The notes under the pieces are model-generated. The model was not told the origin of the DNA. It ran no database searches and saw only the letters and a list, made by a program, of their open reading frames with translations. DNA of 16,273 nucleotides from Phycisphaerae bacterium (lineage in GTDB: Bacteria > Planctomycetota > Phycisphaerae > Sedimentisphaerales > SM23-30): contig JAIPFO010000035.1 in NCBI GenBank assembly GCA_021736565.1, forward strand, positions 1-16,273, read 5' to 3'. Of the stretch, positions 6,982-14,133 are shown one piece after another. The stretch's first letter is position 1, and each line of letters starts with the position of its first letter. The position numbers were made by a program, and so were the translations under genes.

Positions 6982-7875
6982 ATGCGTTTACTGGTAAAAC
7001 GAGGTTTTTCGCTTATAAATGACTTGCACTTTACACAGGGACCGATTTATATCGGCCGGAAACCCAAATGCCAGGTCTTCCTGCCCGATCGGGCCGTGTC
7101 TCGCCAACATGCTGTCATTTATACCACACCCAACGGCAGTTGGATGATTCAGGACCTTGAATCGCCGAATAGAACAATGATCAATGGACGTCCGATAACA
7201 AAAATACCCCTCCAGGAAGGGGATGTCGTCAGCATTTCTGACTTCGCCATTGAGGTCCATTTTGAACCTGAAATCGCCTTTACCTCCAAAGACCAATCCC
7301 TCGATATGGGTGATACTATTACCAATGTACAGGTGAATATCCCTTCGATCTACCAGACCTCCCGTAATGAAAGCCATACCATTCATTTGACCGCCGAGCA
7401 TATGCAAGATTTTTACCGCTTGAATGTCGCCCTGACAGCCAAAACCGACCAGGAAGAACTCCTCGAAGAACTAACCGCTATCCTCGTAAACCAGCTTAAT
7501 GCTTACCATATCTGGGTCGGCTTGAGAGAAACCGCCTCAGGCCCCCTGACATGCTACTGTGGTAGGACCAAAAATGGGAGCCATATCGCCCTTGAGGGCC
7601 TGATCGGCAGAGACCTCATCAAGCAGTCGATCCAGAATGAAACCTACATTCTTTTGCCTTGCTTTTCTGACTATTTCAGTAAAGGCGATTCCAGTGCCAC
7701 CGCCATTTCCGGTATAAAATCCGCCATGGCCACACCCATTGTCGCTCCGACCGGCATTTATGGCATTATTTATCTGGATAATTCCAGCGACCAGCAACCT
7801 TACAGCCATAAGGATCTTGATTTCCTGACTTTGGTGAGCACCCAGGTGGCCGCTTTAATTGAGCATATTGGGTAA
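6982..7875 (+). CDS. FHA domain-GAF domain protein
   Basis: The 297-aa protein is cytosolic, with no signal peptide or membrane segment. Residues 1-95 form an FHA domain with the phosphothreonine-binding residues GR (25-26), SRQH (40-43) and NG (68-69). Residues ~140-297 form a GAF domain (FYRLNVALTAKTDQEELLEE ... MATPIVAPTGIYGIIYLDNS ... FLTLVSTQVAALIEHIG). There is no output domain such as a cyclase, kinase or HTH, so it probably works as an adaptor that reads a phosphothreonine mark and a small ligand or partner. I choose ATG 6982 because GGAG sits 9 bases before it; a TTG at 6967 would include that site in the protein. It is transcribed alone from the promoter at 6866-6894. Confidence 0.92.
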   Translation: MRLLVKRGFSLINDLHFTQGPIYIGRKPKCQVFLPDRAVSRQHAVIYTTPNGSWMIQDLESPNRTMINGRPITKIPLQEGDVVSISDFAIEVHFEPEIAFTSKDQSLDMGDTITNVQVNIPSIYQTSRNESHTIHLTAEHMQDFYRLNVALTAKTDQEELLEELTAILVNQLNAYHIWVGLRETASGPLTCYCGRTKNGSHIALEGLIGRDLIKQSIQNETYILLPCFSDYFSKGDSSATAISGIKSAMATPIVAPTGIYGIIYLDNSSDQQPYSHKDLDFLTLVSTQVAALIEHIG

Positions 7876-8040
7876 ATGAGAGGCGAACAATAGTTCATAA
7901 CGGACTTTTCCTTGATTTTGTAAGGGAACAGAATAAATATCTTAAACATCTAAAAAACTCATAAGTACCTGCAAATAAGCAGTTTATATGTTTTTTATTT
8001 CAACCGCCCTGTAAATAAAACGACCGGAAAAACAACAGGC

Positions 8041-8069
8041 TTGCTACAGCAGGGGCTAATCGGTAAAAT
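8041..8069 (+). promoter_or_regulatory. Possible promoter of mreBCD
   Basis: TTGCTA (8041-8046), 17 bases and TAAAAT (8064-8069) give a plausible but imperfect sigma-70 promoter, with transcription from about 8076 and a 150-base leader. The rest of the 7876-8224 gap is AT-rich, holds no coding region and shows no clear terminator after the FHA-GAF gene, so read-through is possible. Confidence 0.45.
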
Positions 8070-8159
8070 TTAGCGTTATACATCGAAGTTTCAGACAGAC
8101 GCTGGCATTTATTTTTTGGCCATCGTGCAAGATCATAACGCGATACACACATACTTGAC

Positions 8160-8202
8160 GTGAGTTATTGACTCACAAACTTGGAGCCAGAGTCCCTCTG
8201 GC
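8160..8202 (+). promoter_or_regulatory. Two tandem hairpins in the mreB leader
   Basis: GTGAGT (8160-8165) pairs with ACTCAC (8171-8176), and GCCAGAG (8186-8192) pairs with CTCTGGC (8196-8202) over a three-base loop. The second ends 8 bases before the AGAGG ribosome binding site (8211-8215). Neither has a T-run. They could modulate mreB translation, but short inverted repeats can arise by chance. Confidence 0.4.
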
Positions 8203-8224
8203 CAGGATCGAGAGGATACAAACT

Positions 8225-9277
8225 GTGATATTAGATTCCTTGTTAGGCCTGTTTTCCCTGGATATGGGAATTGACCTGGGCACCTGTAACGTGCTGGTTT
8301 GTGTTCGAGGTGAGGGAATTGTCCTGAACGAACCCTCGGTCGTTGCTGTTAAAAAGGGAACCAACAGGGTCCTTCAAAATGGAAATGCTGTTGGACTGGT
8401 GGCCAAAGAGATGCTGGGAAAAACGCCTGGGTCCATTTCAGCCATTCGACCTCTCAAAGATGGTGTGATCAGTGATTTTGAGATCACCGAGGCCATGCTC
8501 AGCTATTTTATCCGAAAAGTGCACGGCCGCGGCGGACTCGGGCGGCCCCGGGTGGTTATTGCGGTGCCGTCAGGTATTACCGCTGTCGAAAAGCGGGCGG
8601 TACTCGATTCCGCTGAACGCGCCGGGGCTCGTAAGGTCTATCTCGTTCAGGAACCGATGGCCGCCGGGCTGGGCGCCGGGCTTCCTATTACCGAACCGAC
8701 CGCCTCCATGATCGTCGATATCGGCGGCGGCACCACGGAAGTTGCCATCATGTCACTGGCAGACCTGAGCGTTCGGGAATCCGTACGCGTCGCCGGGGAC
8801 GATATGGACGAGGCCATTATTGTCCACCTCAAACGAACCTATAACCTCTTGATCGGGGAGGCCCGGGCAGAAAAGATCAAGATCGAAGTCGGTTCCGCCG
8901 CGCCCCTGGATGAAGAACTCACCATGGAAATCGCCGGGCGGGACACCATCTCTGGCCTGCCGCGAAAGATTGTCATCACCAGCGAAGAAATTCGTGAATC
9001 ACTCAAAGAACCCGTCTCGGCCATTATCGATGCGGTCACCCGAACCCTCGAACGGGCCGAACCGGAATTGGCCGCCGATCTGATCGACAATGGCATCTGC
9101 CTCGCCGGCGGCGGTGCACTGCTAAGACGCCTTGATACCGTCATTGGCAATGCCACCGGCCTGGATGTCCGAGTCGCAGACGACCCTCTCTCCTGTGTGG
9201 CACGCGGCACCAGCGTCTATCTCGAAAATCTGGAACTTTGGAAAGATACGCTCGAATCTGATGATACCAATTTCTAA
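8225..9277 (+). CDS. mreB: Rod shape-determining protein MreB
   Basis: MreB is the bacterial actin that forms membrane-bound ATP-dependent filaments and guides wall synthesis. The 350-aa length is normal. Residues 1-11 make a short amphipathic membrane helix (ILDSLLGLFS). The nucleotide-binding motifs follow: phosphate-1 DLGTCNVLV (17-25; Cys where Ala is usual), GIVLNEPSVVA, phosphate-2 VDIGGGTTEVAIMSL, and the adenosine motif LAGGGALLRRL. I start at GTG 8225, 9 bases after AGAGG; the TTG at 8168 would add 19 residues from a hairpin-rich leader. It is followed by mreC after 33 bases. Confidence 0.97.
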   Translation: MILDSLLGLFSLDMGIDLGTCNVLVCVRGEGIVLNEPSVVAVKKGTNRVLQNGNAVGLVAKEMLGKTPGSISAIRPLKDGVISDFEITEAMLSYFIRKVHGRGGLGRPRVVIAVPSGITAVEKRAVLDSAERAGARKVYLVQEPMAAGLGAGLPITEPTASMIVDIGGGTTEVAIMSLADLSVRESVRVAGDDMDEAIIVHLKRTYNLLIGEARAEKIKIEVGSAAPLDEELTMEIAGRDTISGLPRKIVITSEEIRESLKEPVSAIIDAVTRTLERAEPELAADLIDNGICLAGGGALLRRLDTVIGNATGLDVRVADDPLSCVARGTSVYLENLELWKDTLESDDTNF

Positions 9278-9310
9278 CTTCTTGATGCGAGGGGCAAGTA
9301 GAATTATCCC

Positions 9311-10258
9311 ATGTCATGGCAGCACCACCGGAAACTCACGACCCGACAGATTTTTACCCTCCTGATGGCCGGTACGATCTTTTGCCTTATCATGCCACAT
9401 CGCATGACCGCCCGTTTCGATAGCTTCGGGGCTCAGGCCATTTCACCTTTCACTAAATTCCTTCGCAACGTCGCATTACCCGCCCGGCAGACCCTGCGAC
9501 AGCAAGGCCTCTCAACCCTGTCCCTCAAAGACATCCAAAACCTCCAGCAAGAATACGTATCACTCAAATACCAGAATGTCAACCTGCAGCAGGCCCTGAA
9601 CCAAAAAAACAACCAGATCGACCAGCTCACGCACCTTAAACAGATCCACGGCATGGATCGGCTTCATTATGTCATGGCACGGGTCACCGGGTCAGATTCC
9701 GACAGTAAACACCAATCGCTCAAGCTCGACCAGGGCACGCACCAATTCATTCAGCCCGGCCAACTGGTCATTTGTCACACCCCCCCACAGTCCCCCTTAA
9801 CCGCTGACCGAAATACAAACAACCAAATCTACTCCATGGCGGTCGTCGGCCGTATCAGCCAGGAAAACCTTGGCCCCAGAACGTCATGCATCCAACTGCT
9901 TAACGATCCAGGATTTTATATGCCCGTTGTTATCGTACCGGGGCCCAACCGAAACGAAAACTTCACCGCCCAGGGCTTCTTGCAGGGCCGGGGCCTCAAA
10001 GAAATGACCGCGCAATTTGAGGTCAAAAGAGTTCCCTCCACCTATAATATCGAACCGGGCGATGCCGTCCTCATTCATGCCCCCAATATCCTCCCGATCG
10101 ATATGGTCGCTGGCATCATCAAAGATAGAACCTATGACGAAAAAACCGCCATCGAATGGAAAATCCAAAACATTCAACCAGCCCTGAACTTCAATGACCT
10201 CCAGGAAGTTTACGTGATCGTAAACCCTCAAACATCCGATAGCCCCAATAAAAACTGA
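9311..10258 (+). CDS. mreC: Rod shape-determining protein MreC
   Basis: MreC links the MreB filament to the periplasmic elongation machinery. The 315-aa protein has a short basic cytosolic N-terminus, one membrane segment (~14-31), a Gln/Asn-rich coiled coil (~68-112) and then the beta-rich MreC domain (~115-310) with GRISQENLGPRTSCIQLLND and RGLKEMTAQFEV as recognisable parts. The start has only a distant AGGGG (9289-9293), so translation may depend on coupling to mreB. Codons are strongly C-ending. It is 7 bases from mreD. Confidence 0.92.
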   Translation: MSWQHHRKLTTRQIFTLLMAGTIFCLIMPHRMTARFDSFGAQAISPFTKFLRNVALPARQTLRQQGLSTLSLKDIQNLQQEYVSLKYQNVNLQQALNQKNNQIDQLTHLKQIHGMDRLHYVMARVTGSDSDSKHQSLKLDQGTHQFIQPGQLVICHTPPQSPLTADRNTNNQIYSMAVVGRISQENLGPRTSCIQLLNDPGFYMPVVIVPGPNRNENFTAQGFLQGRGLKEMTAQFEVKRVPSTYNIEPGDAVLIHAPNILPIDMVAGIIKDRTYDEKTAIEWKIQNIQPALNFNDLQEVYVIVNPQTSDSPNKN

Positions 10259-10265
10259 TACCTAT

Positions 10266-10787
10266 ATGAAATGGCTAAGCTTTATAATCCTCATCTTCAT
10301 CGCCGTGATCCTTCAATGTGGCCTGGCAAACCCCCTTGGCCTCGGCCCCCAAAGAATCATGCCCGACCTGCTGCTGCTCACCGCCGTCATTCTCCTGCTG
10401 CACAGTACTGGCGATAAAGCACTGGTCGCCTGCTGGCTGGCCGGATTAGCCAAAGACCTTACCAGCCTGGCCCCGTTTGGCTGCTACGCCCTGGCGTTTG
10501 GCCTGATGGCCCTGCTCCTGACAAAAACACGGGCCCTGTTTTATGACGATCGACCCATAGCGCTCATGATATTCACGTTTGCCGCTACGGTCTTTACCGA
10601 AGAAGCCACCTTGTTTATCGGCATCCTCAAAGGTGATTTTCATTCCGACAGCACCCATATTCTCCTCCCGGTTATCCTGGCGACCGCACTATTAACCGCC
10701 ATCCTGGCCCCTTATGCCCATTGGGTTCTCATGAAATTCGATAAATCACTGGGGCTGCAACGAAAGAAAGGCTATAGAAAATATTAA
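10266..10787 (+). CDS. mreD: Rod shape-determining protein MreD
   Basis: The 173-aa protein is very hydrophobic, with about five or six membrane segments and an acidic-polar residue pattern like MreD (ILQCGLANPLG ... MPDLLLLTAVILLL ... GLAKDLTSLAPFGCYALAFG). MreD belongs to the elongasome together with MreC, PBP2 and RodA. It follows mreC by 7 bases and is last in the operon: mrdA and rodA, often next, are not here. The MreD family is poorly conserved, so position supports the call as much as sequence does. Confidence 0.88.
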   Translation: MKWLSFIILIFIAVILQCGLANPLGLGPQRIMPDLLLLTAVILLLHSTGDKALVACWLAGLAKDLTSLAPFGCYALAFGLMALLLTKTRALFYDDRPIALMIFTFAATVFTEEATLFIGILKGDFHSDSTHILLPVILATALLTAILAPYAHWVLMKFDKSLGLQRKKGYRKY

Positions 10788-10806
10788 CATCCAGCGACCA
10801 CAATAA

Positions 10807-10883
10807 CCCGCCGGCGGGCCCAGACCCAAGGGGCGCATAAAAAAAGAGATGTTTTAAAACATCTCTGAAGAAGTCGGGTCTGG
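10807..10883. repeat. Nested inverted repeats downstream of mreD
   Basis: CCCGCCGGCGGG (10807-10818) is a perfect palindrome. CCAGACCC (10820-10827) pairs with GGGTCTGG (10876-10883) and encloses the 22-bp palindrome of the minus-strand terminator. TAACATCCAG just after the mreD stop can also pair with CTGGATGTTA (10880-10889), so two alternative folds compete for the same right arm. It may serve as the mreD transcript end, although no plus-strand T-run is present. Confidence 0.45.
10839..10866 (-). terminator. Intrinsic terminator of the 56-aa gene (minus strand)
   Basis: A perfect palindrome of 22 bases, two 11-base arms with centre at 10855/10856, reads on the minus strand into seven T (10839-10845). 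The orientation fits transcripts coming from the small gene at 10968-11138, not from mreD. Confidence 0.85.
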
Positions 10884-10967
10884 ATGTTATCGGGACATAA
10901 AAATTCCAACACACCTAATGATCAGCAAAAGATCGACACCAAAATACTTTGGATACGGGTATCTTAA

Positions 10968-11138
10968 TTAGTTAAATGGAACACAAGTCGGCACCATCGC
11001 GGTGAGGTCTTCATGACGAACGGCCTTTAAATGCTCCAGATATTCCGTTAATTCCCCATCGCTGAACTGAGACAGAAACTCAATACTTGCCGTGGTGTTC
11101 AGTCTGTTTATTTCTTCAATGATTTCAAACTTGTTCAT
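10968..11138 (-). CDS. Small hypothetical protein, 56 aa
   Basis: The ATG at 11136-11138 has an ideal ribosome binding site, GAGGAG, 5 bases upstream. The frame ends at TAA 10968-10970, and a strong intrinsic terminator follows 100 bases later. The protein begins MNKFEIIEEINRLN, has a helix-prone acidic middle (FLSQFSDGELTEYLEHLKAV) and ends with AMVPTCVPFN, with the only Cys near the C-terminus and two prolines around it. There is no membrane segment. The layout, a charged helical leader-like part plus a short Cys/Pro tail, is compatible with a peptide precursor, and a radical SAM gene lies divergently 330 bases away. It could equally be a small regulatory or structural protein; I do not recognise the family. 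Confidence 0.7.
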   Translation of the reverse strand: MNKFEIIEEINRLNTTASIEFLSQFSDGELTEYLEHLKAVRHEDLTAMVPTCVPFN

Positions 11139-11218
11139 ATGTGCTCCTCATGACAATTTAGGGTTAAAGTATTCTGCGTACTATTGTATCGACGGACATA
11201 ATTGTTTTCTTTAGCCAT
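11135..11218 (-). CDS. Possible 27-aa ORF overlapping the 56-aa gene
   Basis: The ORF starts at ATG 11216-11218 (MAKENNYVRRYN...) and ends in TGA at 11135-11137, so stop and next start overlap as ATGA, a common coupling arrangement. AGG 7 bases before the ATG is a weak ribosome binding site. The peptide is basic at first, ends NCHEEHI, and its last codons contain the GAGGAG site of the next gene. The frame is open to 11371, but that part runs into repeat copy F. It may not be translated. Confidence 0.25.
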   Translation of the reverse strand: MAKENNYVRRYNSTQNTLTLNCHEEHI

Positions 11219-11330
11219 TTTATTGCCTGAAGTCATCTCCCGCATCGCTGTCCGATAATAACCTTTTTCTTTCAATCCAGTCACCAATATTATTGGCATC
11301 TTATAAATAAGATCCCCACAGCGAAAATTA

Positions 11331-11384
11331 TTTTTTGACGTCATAATCGCCCTTAACGATACGAAAAACAAGCTTCATGGACAC
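11331..11384 (+). repeat. Dispersed intergenic repeat, copy F (partial)
   Basis: TTTTGACGTC, ATAATCGCCCTTAACGATAC, GAAAAACAAGCTTCATGGAC matches the centre of copies C-E. The right-hand CCCGA hairpin is missing. It lies in the 330-base gap between the 56-aa gene and the radical SAM gene. The rest of that gap holds the hairpin TTATTGCC-CT-GGCAATAA (11437-11454) just before the radical SAM start, and no clear promoter. Confidence 0.6.
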
Positions 11385-11468
11385 TGAGGACCCCGTCGAC
11401 AAATAAATTTTTACTTTTTTTTTAAATCCTACAACTTATTGCCCTGGCAATAAAAAAAGCGAGCCCTT

Positions 11469-12518
11469 ATGCCAGAAACACCGCTGGAAAAAAATACCTA
11501 TAACGCCCAGTTGAAGCGTAGCGACCCTAAGTTCAAACTCTGGCATTCCGTCGGCCTGATGCTCACCTATTGGTGCCCGGCAAAATGCACCTGTTGCTAT
11601 CTCTTTTCCGGCCCCGATGCCCAGGATGCCCGGGCCGAAATGTCTGTCCAAATGGCACTGACCTGCTGGAGAAATGTCCGAAAACTCGCTGGCCACCGGG
11701 GGAAAGTTCACCTTACCGGTGGAGAACCTTTCGGGAATTATCAACGACTCAAAGAGATCCTCACCACCGCCCAGAATGAAGGCCTTCAGGGCCTTGAAAA
11801 AATCGAAACCAATGCCTACTGGTGTACCTCAAAGCAAATTATCCGGGACCGCCTGGAAGAACTCAACACCCTTGGGCTGACCGTGTTGCAGATAAGTACG
11901 GACATTTATCACCAGGAATATATTCCCATTGAACGCGTCAGACTTGCCGTGGAGGTTGCCACAGAGGTCCTCGGCCCCGACCGCGTCCAGGTCCGCTGGC
12001 GAGATTTCATGGAGGACCCCGTCGACCTGTCCAATAAAACAACCGCGCAAAAACATGACGCATATGCCGCAGAGCTTCAAAAACGTCCCGAACGCATCGT
12101 CGGCCGCGCCACCGAAGAATTAGCCGCCCTCTTACCCCAGAAAAAATGGCAAGAGCTAGCCCAGTTTAACTGTAAACGCGCTCTGCTGGGTGCCCGGCAT
12201 GTCCATGTCGACGGCTTTGGCCATGTCTTCTCAGGAACCTGTGCCGGCATTATCCTCGGTAAAATCGACCTCCCCACATTCAGCCTGGAAGACTTATGGC
12301 TCTCATTTGACTACCAGGATCATCCCGTTTTTTCCATTCTCGCCGAAAAAGGCCCCGTAGGCCTTATCGCCTCTGCCACCGAGGCCGGTTATCACCCCCA
12401 AAAAAACTACGCCAATAAATGTCATCTTTGTTTCGATATTCGCCGATACTTACAACAGTGTAAGGATTCATCTGCCTTTTTAGGCCCGGGAATCTGTTAT
12501 GGAAACTTAACAACGTGA
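11469..12518 (+). CDS. Radical SAM protein with extra C-terminal cysteines
   Basis: The 349-aa protein carries the radical SAM cluster motif CPAKCTCC (C36, C40, C43) and the SAM-binding LTGGEPF (82-88). The C-terminal third has C235, then HVHVDGFGHVFSGTCAG with C258, then CHLC (C318, C321) and two more Cys (C331, C343). The VDxxGxVxxGxC pattern and later Cys pair resemble SPASM/twitch domains, which bind an auxiliary [4Fe-4S] cluster in peptide-modifying and sugar-modifying enzymes; this assignment is inference. The substrate is unknown. It is monocistronic: the 56-aa gene is divergent on the left, and the kinase on the right has its own promoter. The ATG has only a weak GAG 6 bases upstream. 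Confidence 0.85.
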   Translation: MPETPLEKNTYNAQLKRSDPKFKLWHSVGLMLTYWCPAKCTCCYLFSGPDAQDARAEMSVQMALTCWRNVRKLAGHRGKVHLTGGEPFGNYQRLKEILTTAQNEGLQGLEKIETNAYWCTSKQIIRDRLEELNTLGLTVLQISTDIYHQEYIPIERVRLAVEVATEVLGPDRVQVRWRDFMEDPVDLSNKTTAQKHDAYAAELQKRPERIVGRATEELAALLPQKKWQELAQFNCKRALLGARHVHVDGFGHVFSGTCAGIILGKIDLPTFSLEDLWLSFDYQDHPVFSILAEKGPVGLIASATEAGYHPQKNYANKCHLCFDIRRYLQQCKDSSAFLGPGICYGNLTT

Positions 12519-12555
12519 TCACACGTATATACTAAGGGCTATCCCTACAGATAAA

Positions 12556-12584
12556 AAACTGTTTTTTCGTACTGAAAACAGTTT
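12556..12584. terminator. Hairpin after the radical SAM gene, possible terminator
   Basis: AAACTGTTTT (12556-12565) pairs perfectly with AAAACAGTTT (12575-12584). On the plus strand only TTTC follows, so termination would be weak; on the minus strand the T-run is better, although no minus-strand gene needs it. It lies 38 bases after the radical SAM stop. Confidence 0.45.
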
Positions 12585-12589
12585 CTGGG

Positions 12590-12710
12590 GTACCCAAAAG
12601 AATCCGTAGATGAATTTATGACACTGAAATCTGATTTTTATAGAATTTTTATAATTGAAACTTGACGAAATGAACAAACTCTGTAGAATCAGACCTTCTT
12701 TTTTGGGTAC
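12590..12710. repeat. Inverted repeat flanking the kinase promoter
   Basis: GTACCCAAAAGAA (12590-12602) is repeated in inverted form as TTCTTTTTTGGGTAC (12696-12710), differing by two A/T bases. The 93 bases between contain the promoter at 12662-12689. The right arm starts at the predicted transcription start. It could be an operator pair or a relic of a small insertion. Confidence 0.5.
12662..12689 (+). promoter_or_regulatory. Sigma-70-type promoter of the kinase gene
   Basis: TTGACG (12662-12667), a 16-base spacer and TAGAAT (12684-12689) predict a start near 12696 and a 148-base leader that contains repeat copy G. Confidence 0.65.
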
Positions 12711-12772
12711 GCAATGAAATGAATAACAAATAGTTGGCGCAACGTCACTTTGCGATCAAACTTATTTTGACT

Positions 12773-12820
12773 CCCATGTCAAAAATTAATGGCTTCAAAA
12801 ACTCTTAAGACCCTGGCGTC
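12773..12820 (+). repeat. Dispersed intergenic repeat, copy G (internally deleted)
   Basis: CCCATGTCAAAAA (left end) is joined through ATTAATGGCTTCAAAAAC to the right end AGACCCTGGCGTC; the AATCGCCC block and hairpin are missing. A 7-bp inverted repeat TTTTGAC/GTCAAAA (12766-12784) spans the left boundary. It lies 24 bases before the kinase ATG. Confidence 0.6.
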
Positions 12821-12843
12821 TTTTTTAGGATATTGCAAATAAT

Positions 12844-14079
12844 ATGGCCGAAACGAATGTTGACACAATCTTAGGAAAACTGGTCGTAGAGAGTCATCTC
12901 TGCACCGATACCGAAGTCGATGAATGCTTCGAATTAATGAAGGATCTTGCCAAAAAAGAGAATCCTCGTTCTCTGGCCGAGGTCCTCGTTAACCAGAGGT
13001 ATATTACCCAAAGCCAGCTCAAACGCACCAAAACGATCATTGATGATTCGCGGCCGACCCAACGGATCCCAGGATTTCAAATCCTCGAAAAACTGGGCGC
13101 CGGGGCGATGGCAACCGTATTTAAGGCCAAGCAAATCTCCCTGGACCGCATGGTGGCGATCAAAGTCCTCCCCAAACGGTTGAGTGAAAATCCCGAATAT
13201 GTCGAGCGATTTTACAAAGAAGGACGCGCCGCGGCAAAATTGAACCATCCCAACATCGTTCAGGCGATCGATGTGGGCGAAGCCGGCGGCTACCACTACT
13301 TTGTCATGGAGTATGTCAAAGGGAAGATCGTCTATGACGACCTGGTCGGTGGCGTTCCCTATAAAGAAGATCAAGCCCTGGACATTATTATCCAGATCAG
13401 TGAAGCCCTGGAACATGCTCATAGCAAGGGCCTGGTCCATCGCGATGTTAAACCCAAAAACGTGATGATCACAGAAGATGGGGTCGCCAAACTGGCCGAT
13501 ATGGGGCTGGCACGTGAAGTGGCTGATGAAGAAGCCGCCCAAAGTGAAGCCGGCCGGGCCTATGGCACCCCTTACTATATCGCCCCGGAACAGATCCGCG
13601 GCGAAGTCGATATCGATTATCGCGTGGATATCTATTCCCTCGGCGCGATGCTCTATCATATGGTCACCGGCAAAGTCCCCTTTGAAGCGCCCACCCCCTC
13701 TGCGGTCATGCACAAACATCTTAAAGAACCCCTGATCCCGCCAGACCACCTCAATAGCGAGTTGAGCCTGGGGCTCGCCGAGGTCATCGAAGTGATGATG
13801 GCTAAAAATCGAGAAGACCGCTACCAAAGCATTAAGCTGCTGCTGGATGACCTTCGAGCCATCAAAAACGGCGAACCGCCATTCCATGCCCGGCATAAAT
13901 TCGATCCGAGCGTCCTGGGAGACCTCGAAAAGGGAACACACAGCGACGATGAAGAACTCGAAAATGCCCTGGAAGACAGCGGTCAGCAACTGGGCCTCAA
14001 AATGGCCGTCATCCTCCTCTCCGGAATGCTCGTTGTGGCCGTCCTGATCATTATCATGCTGGCCATCAAACAAAATTGA
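12844..14079 (+). CDS. Membrane-anchored Hanks-type Ser/Thr protein kinase
   Basis: The 411-aa protein has three parts. Residues ~8-66 look like a GspE-N/MshEN-type module (ILGKLVVESHLCTDTEVDEC ... AEVLVNQRYITQSQL). Residues ~78-345 are the kinase: G-loop GAGAMATVF (85-93), K107 in VAIK, E126, catalytic loop HRDVKPKN (199-206), DMG (219-221) in place of DFG, APE (247-249) and D262. All catalytic residues are present. A Glu/Asp-rich linker is followed by one membrane helix (~386-408), so the kinase faces the cytosol, and only four residues remain outside; there are no PASTA or other sensor domains. No close Shine-Dalgarno is visible (AGGA about 13 bases upstream). It has its own promoter and is convergent with the UvrC-like gene. 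FHA proteins such as that at 6982 are natural readers of its products, but a link is unproven. Confidence 0.93.
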   Translation: MAETNVDTILGKLVVESHLCTDTEVDECFELMKDLAKKENPRSLAEVLVNQRYITQSQLKRTKTIIDDSRPTQRIPGFQILEKLGAGAMATVFKAKQISLDRMVAIKVLPKRLSENPEYVERFYKEGRAAAKLNHPNIVQAIDVGEAGGYHYFVMEYVKGKIVYDDLVGGVPYKEDQALDIIIQISEALEHAHSKGLVHRDVKPKNVMITEDGVAKLADMGLAREVADEEAAQSEAGRAYGTPYYIAPEQIRGEVDIDYRVDIYSLGAMLYHMVTGKVPFEAPTPSAVMHKHLKEPLIPPDHLNSELSLGLAEVIEVMMAKNREDRYQSIKLLLDDLRAIKNGEPPFHARHKFDPSVLGDLEKGTHSDDEELENALEDSGQQLGLKMAVILLSGMLVVAVLIIIMLAIKQN

Positions 14080-14084
14080 TCCAC

Positions 14085-14133
14085 CTGCCAGGCGTCTCTG
14101 CCCAAGGGACAAGCATGGCAGCCTCTACTTTTT
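14085..14133 (+). terminator. Possible terminator of the kinase gene
   Basis: CTGCCA (14085-14090) pairs with TGGCAG (14116-14121) around a long loop with some internal pairing, and five T follow at 14129-14133. The hairpin fills the 53-base gap between the convergent kinase and UvrC-like genes. The stem is short and the T-run is eight bases away, so this is tentative. Confidence 0.35.

Noticed and set aside
8155..8173. TTGACG and TTGACT as -35 boxes for mreB
   Set aside because: No acceptable -10 box lies 15-19 bases downstream of either.
8168..8224. TTG start adding 19 residues to MreB
   Set aside because: No ribosome binding site, the segment consists of hairpin sequence, and GTG 8225 gives the usual MreB length and N-terminal helix.
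12934..14112. 392-codon open frame antisense to the kinase gene
   Set aside because: It mirrors the kinase, whose motifs are intact; the translation resembles no protein, and long antisense frames are common in codon-biased genes.
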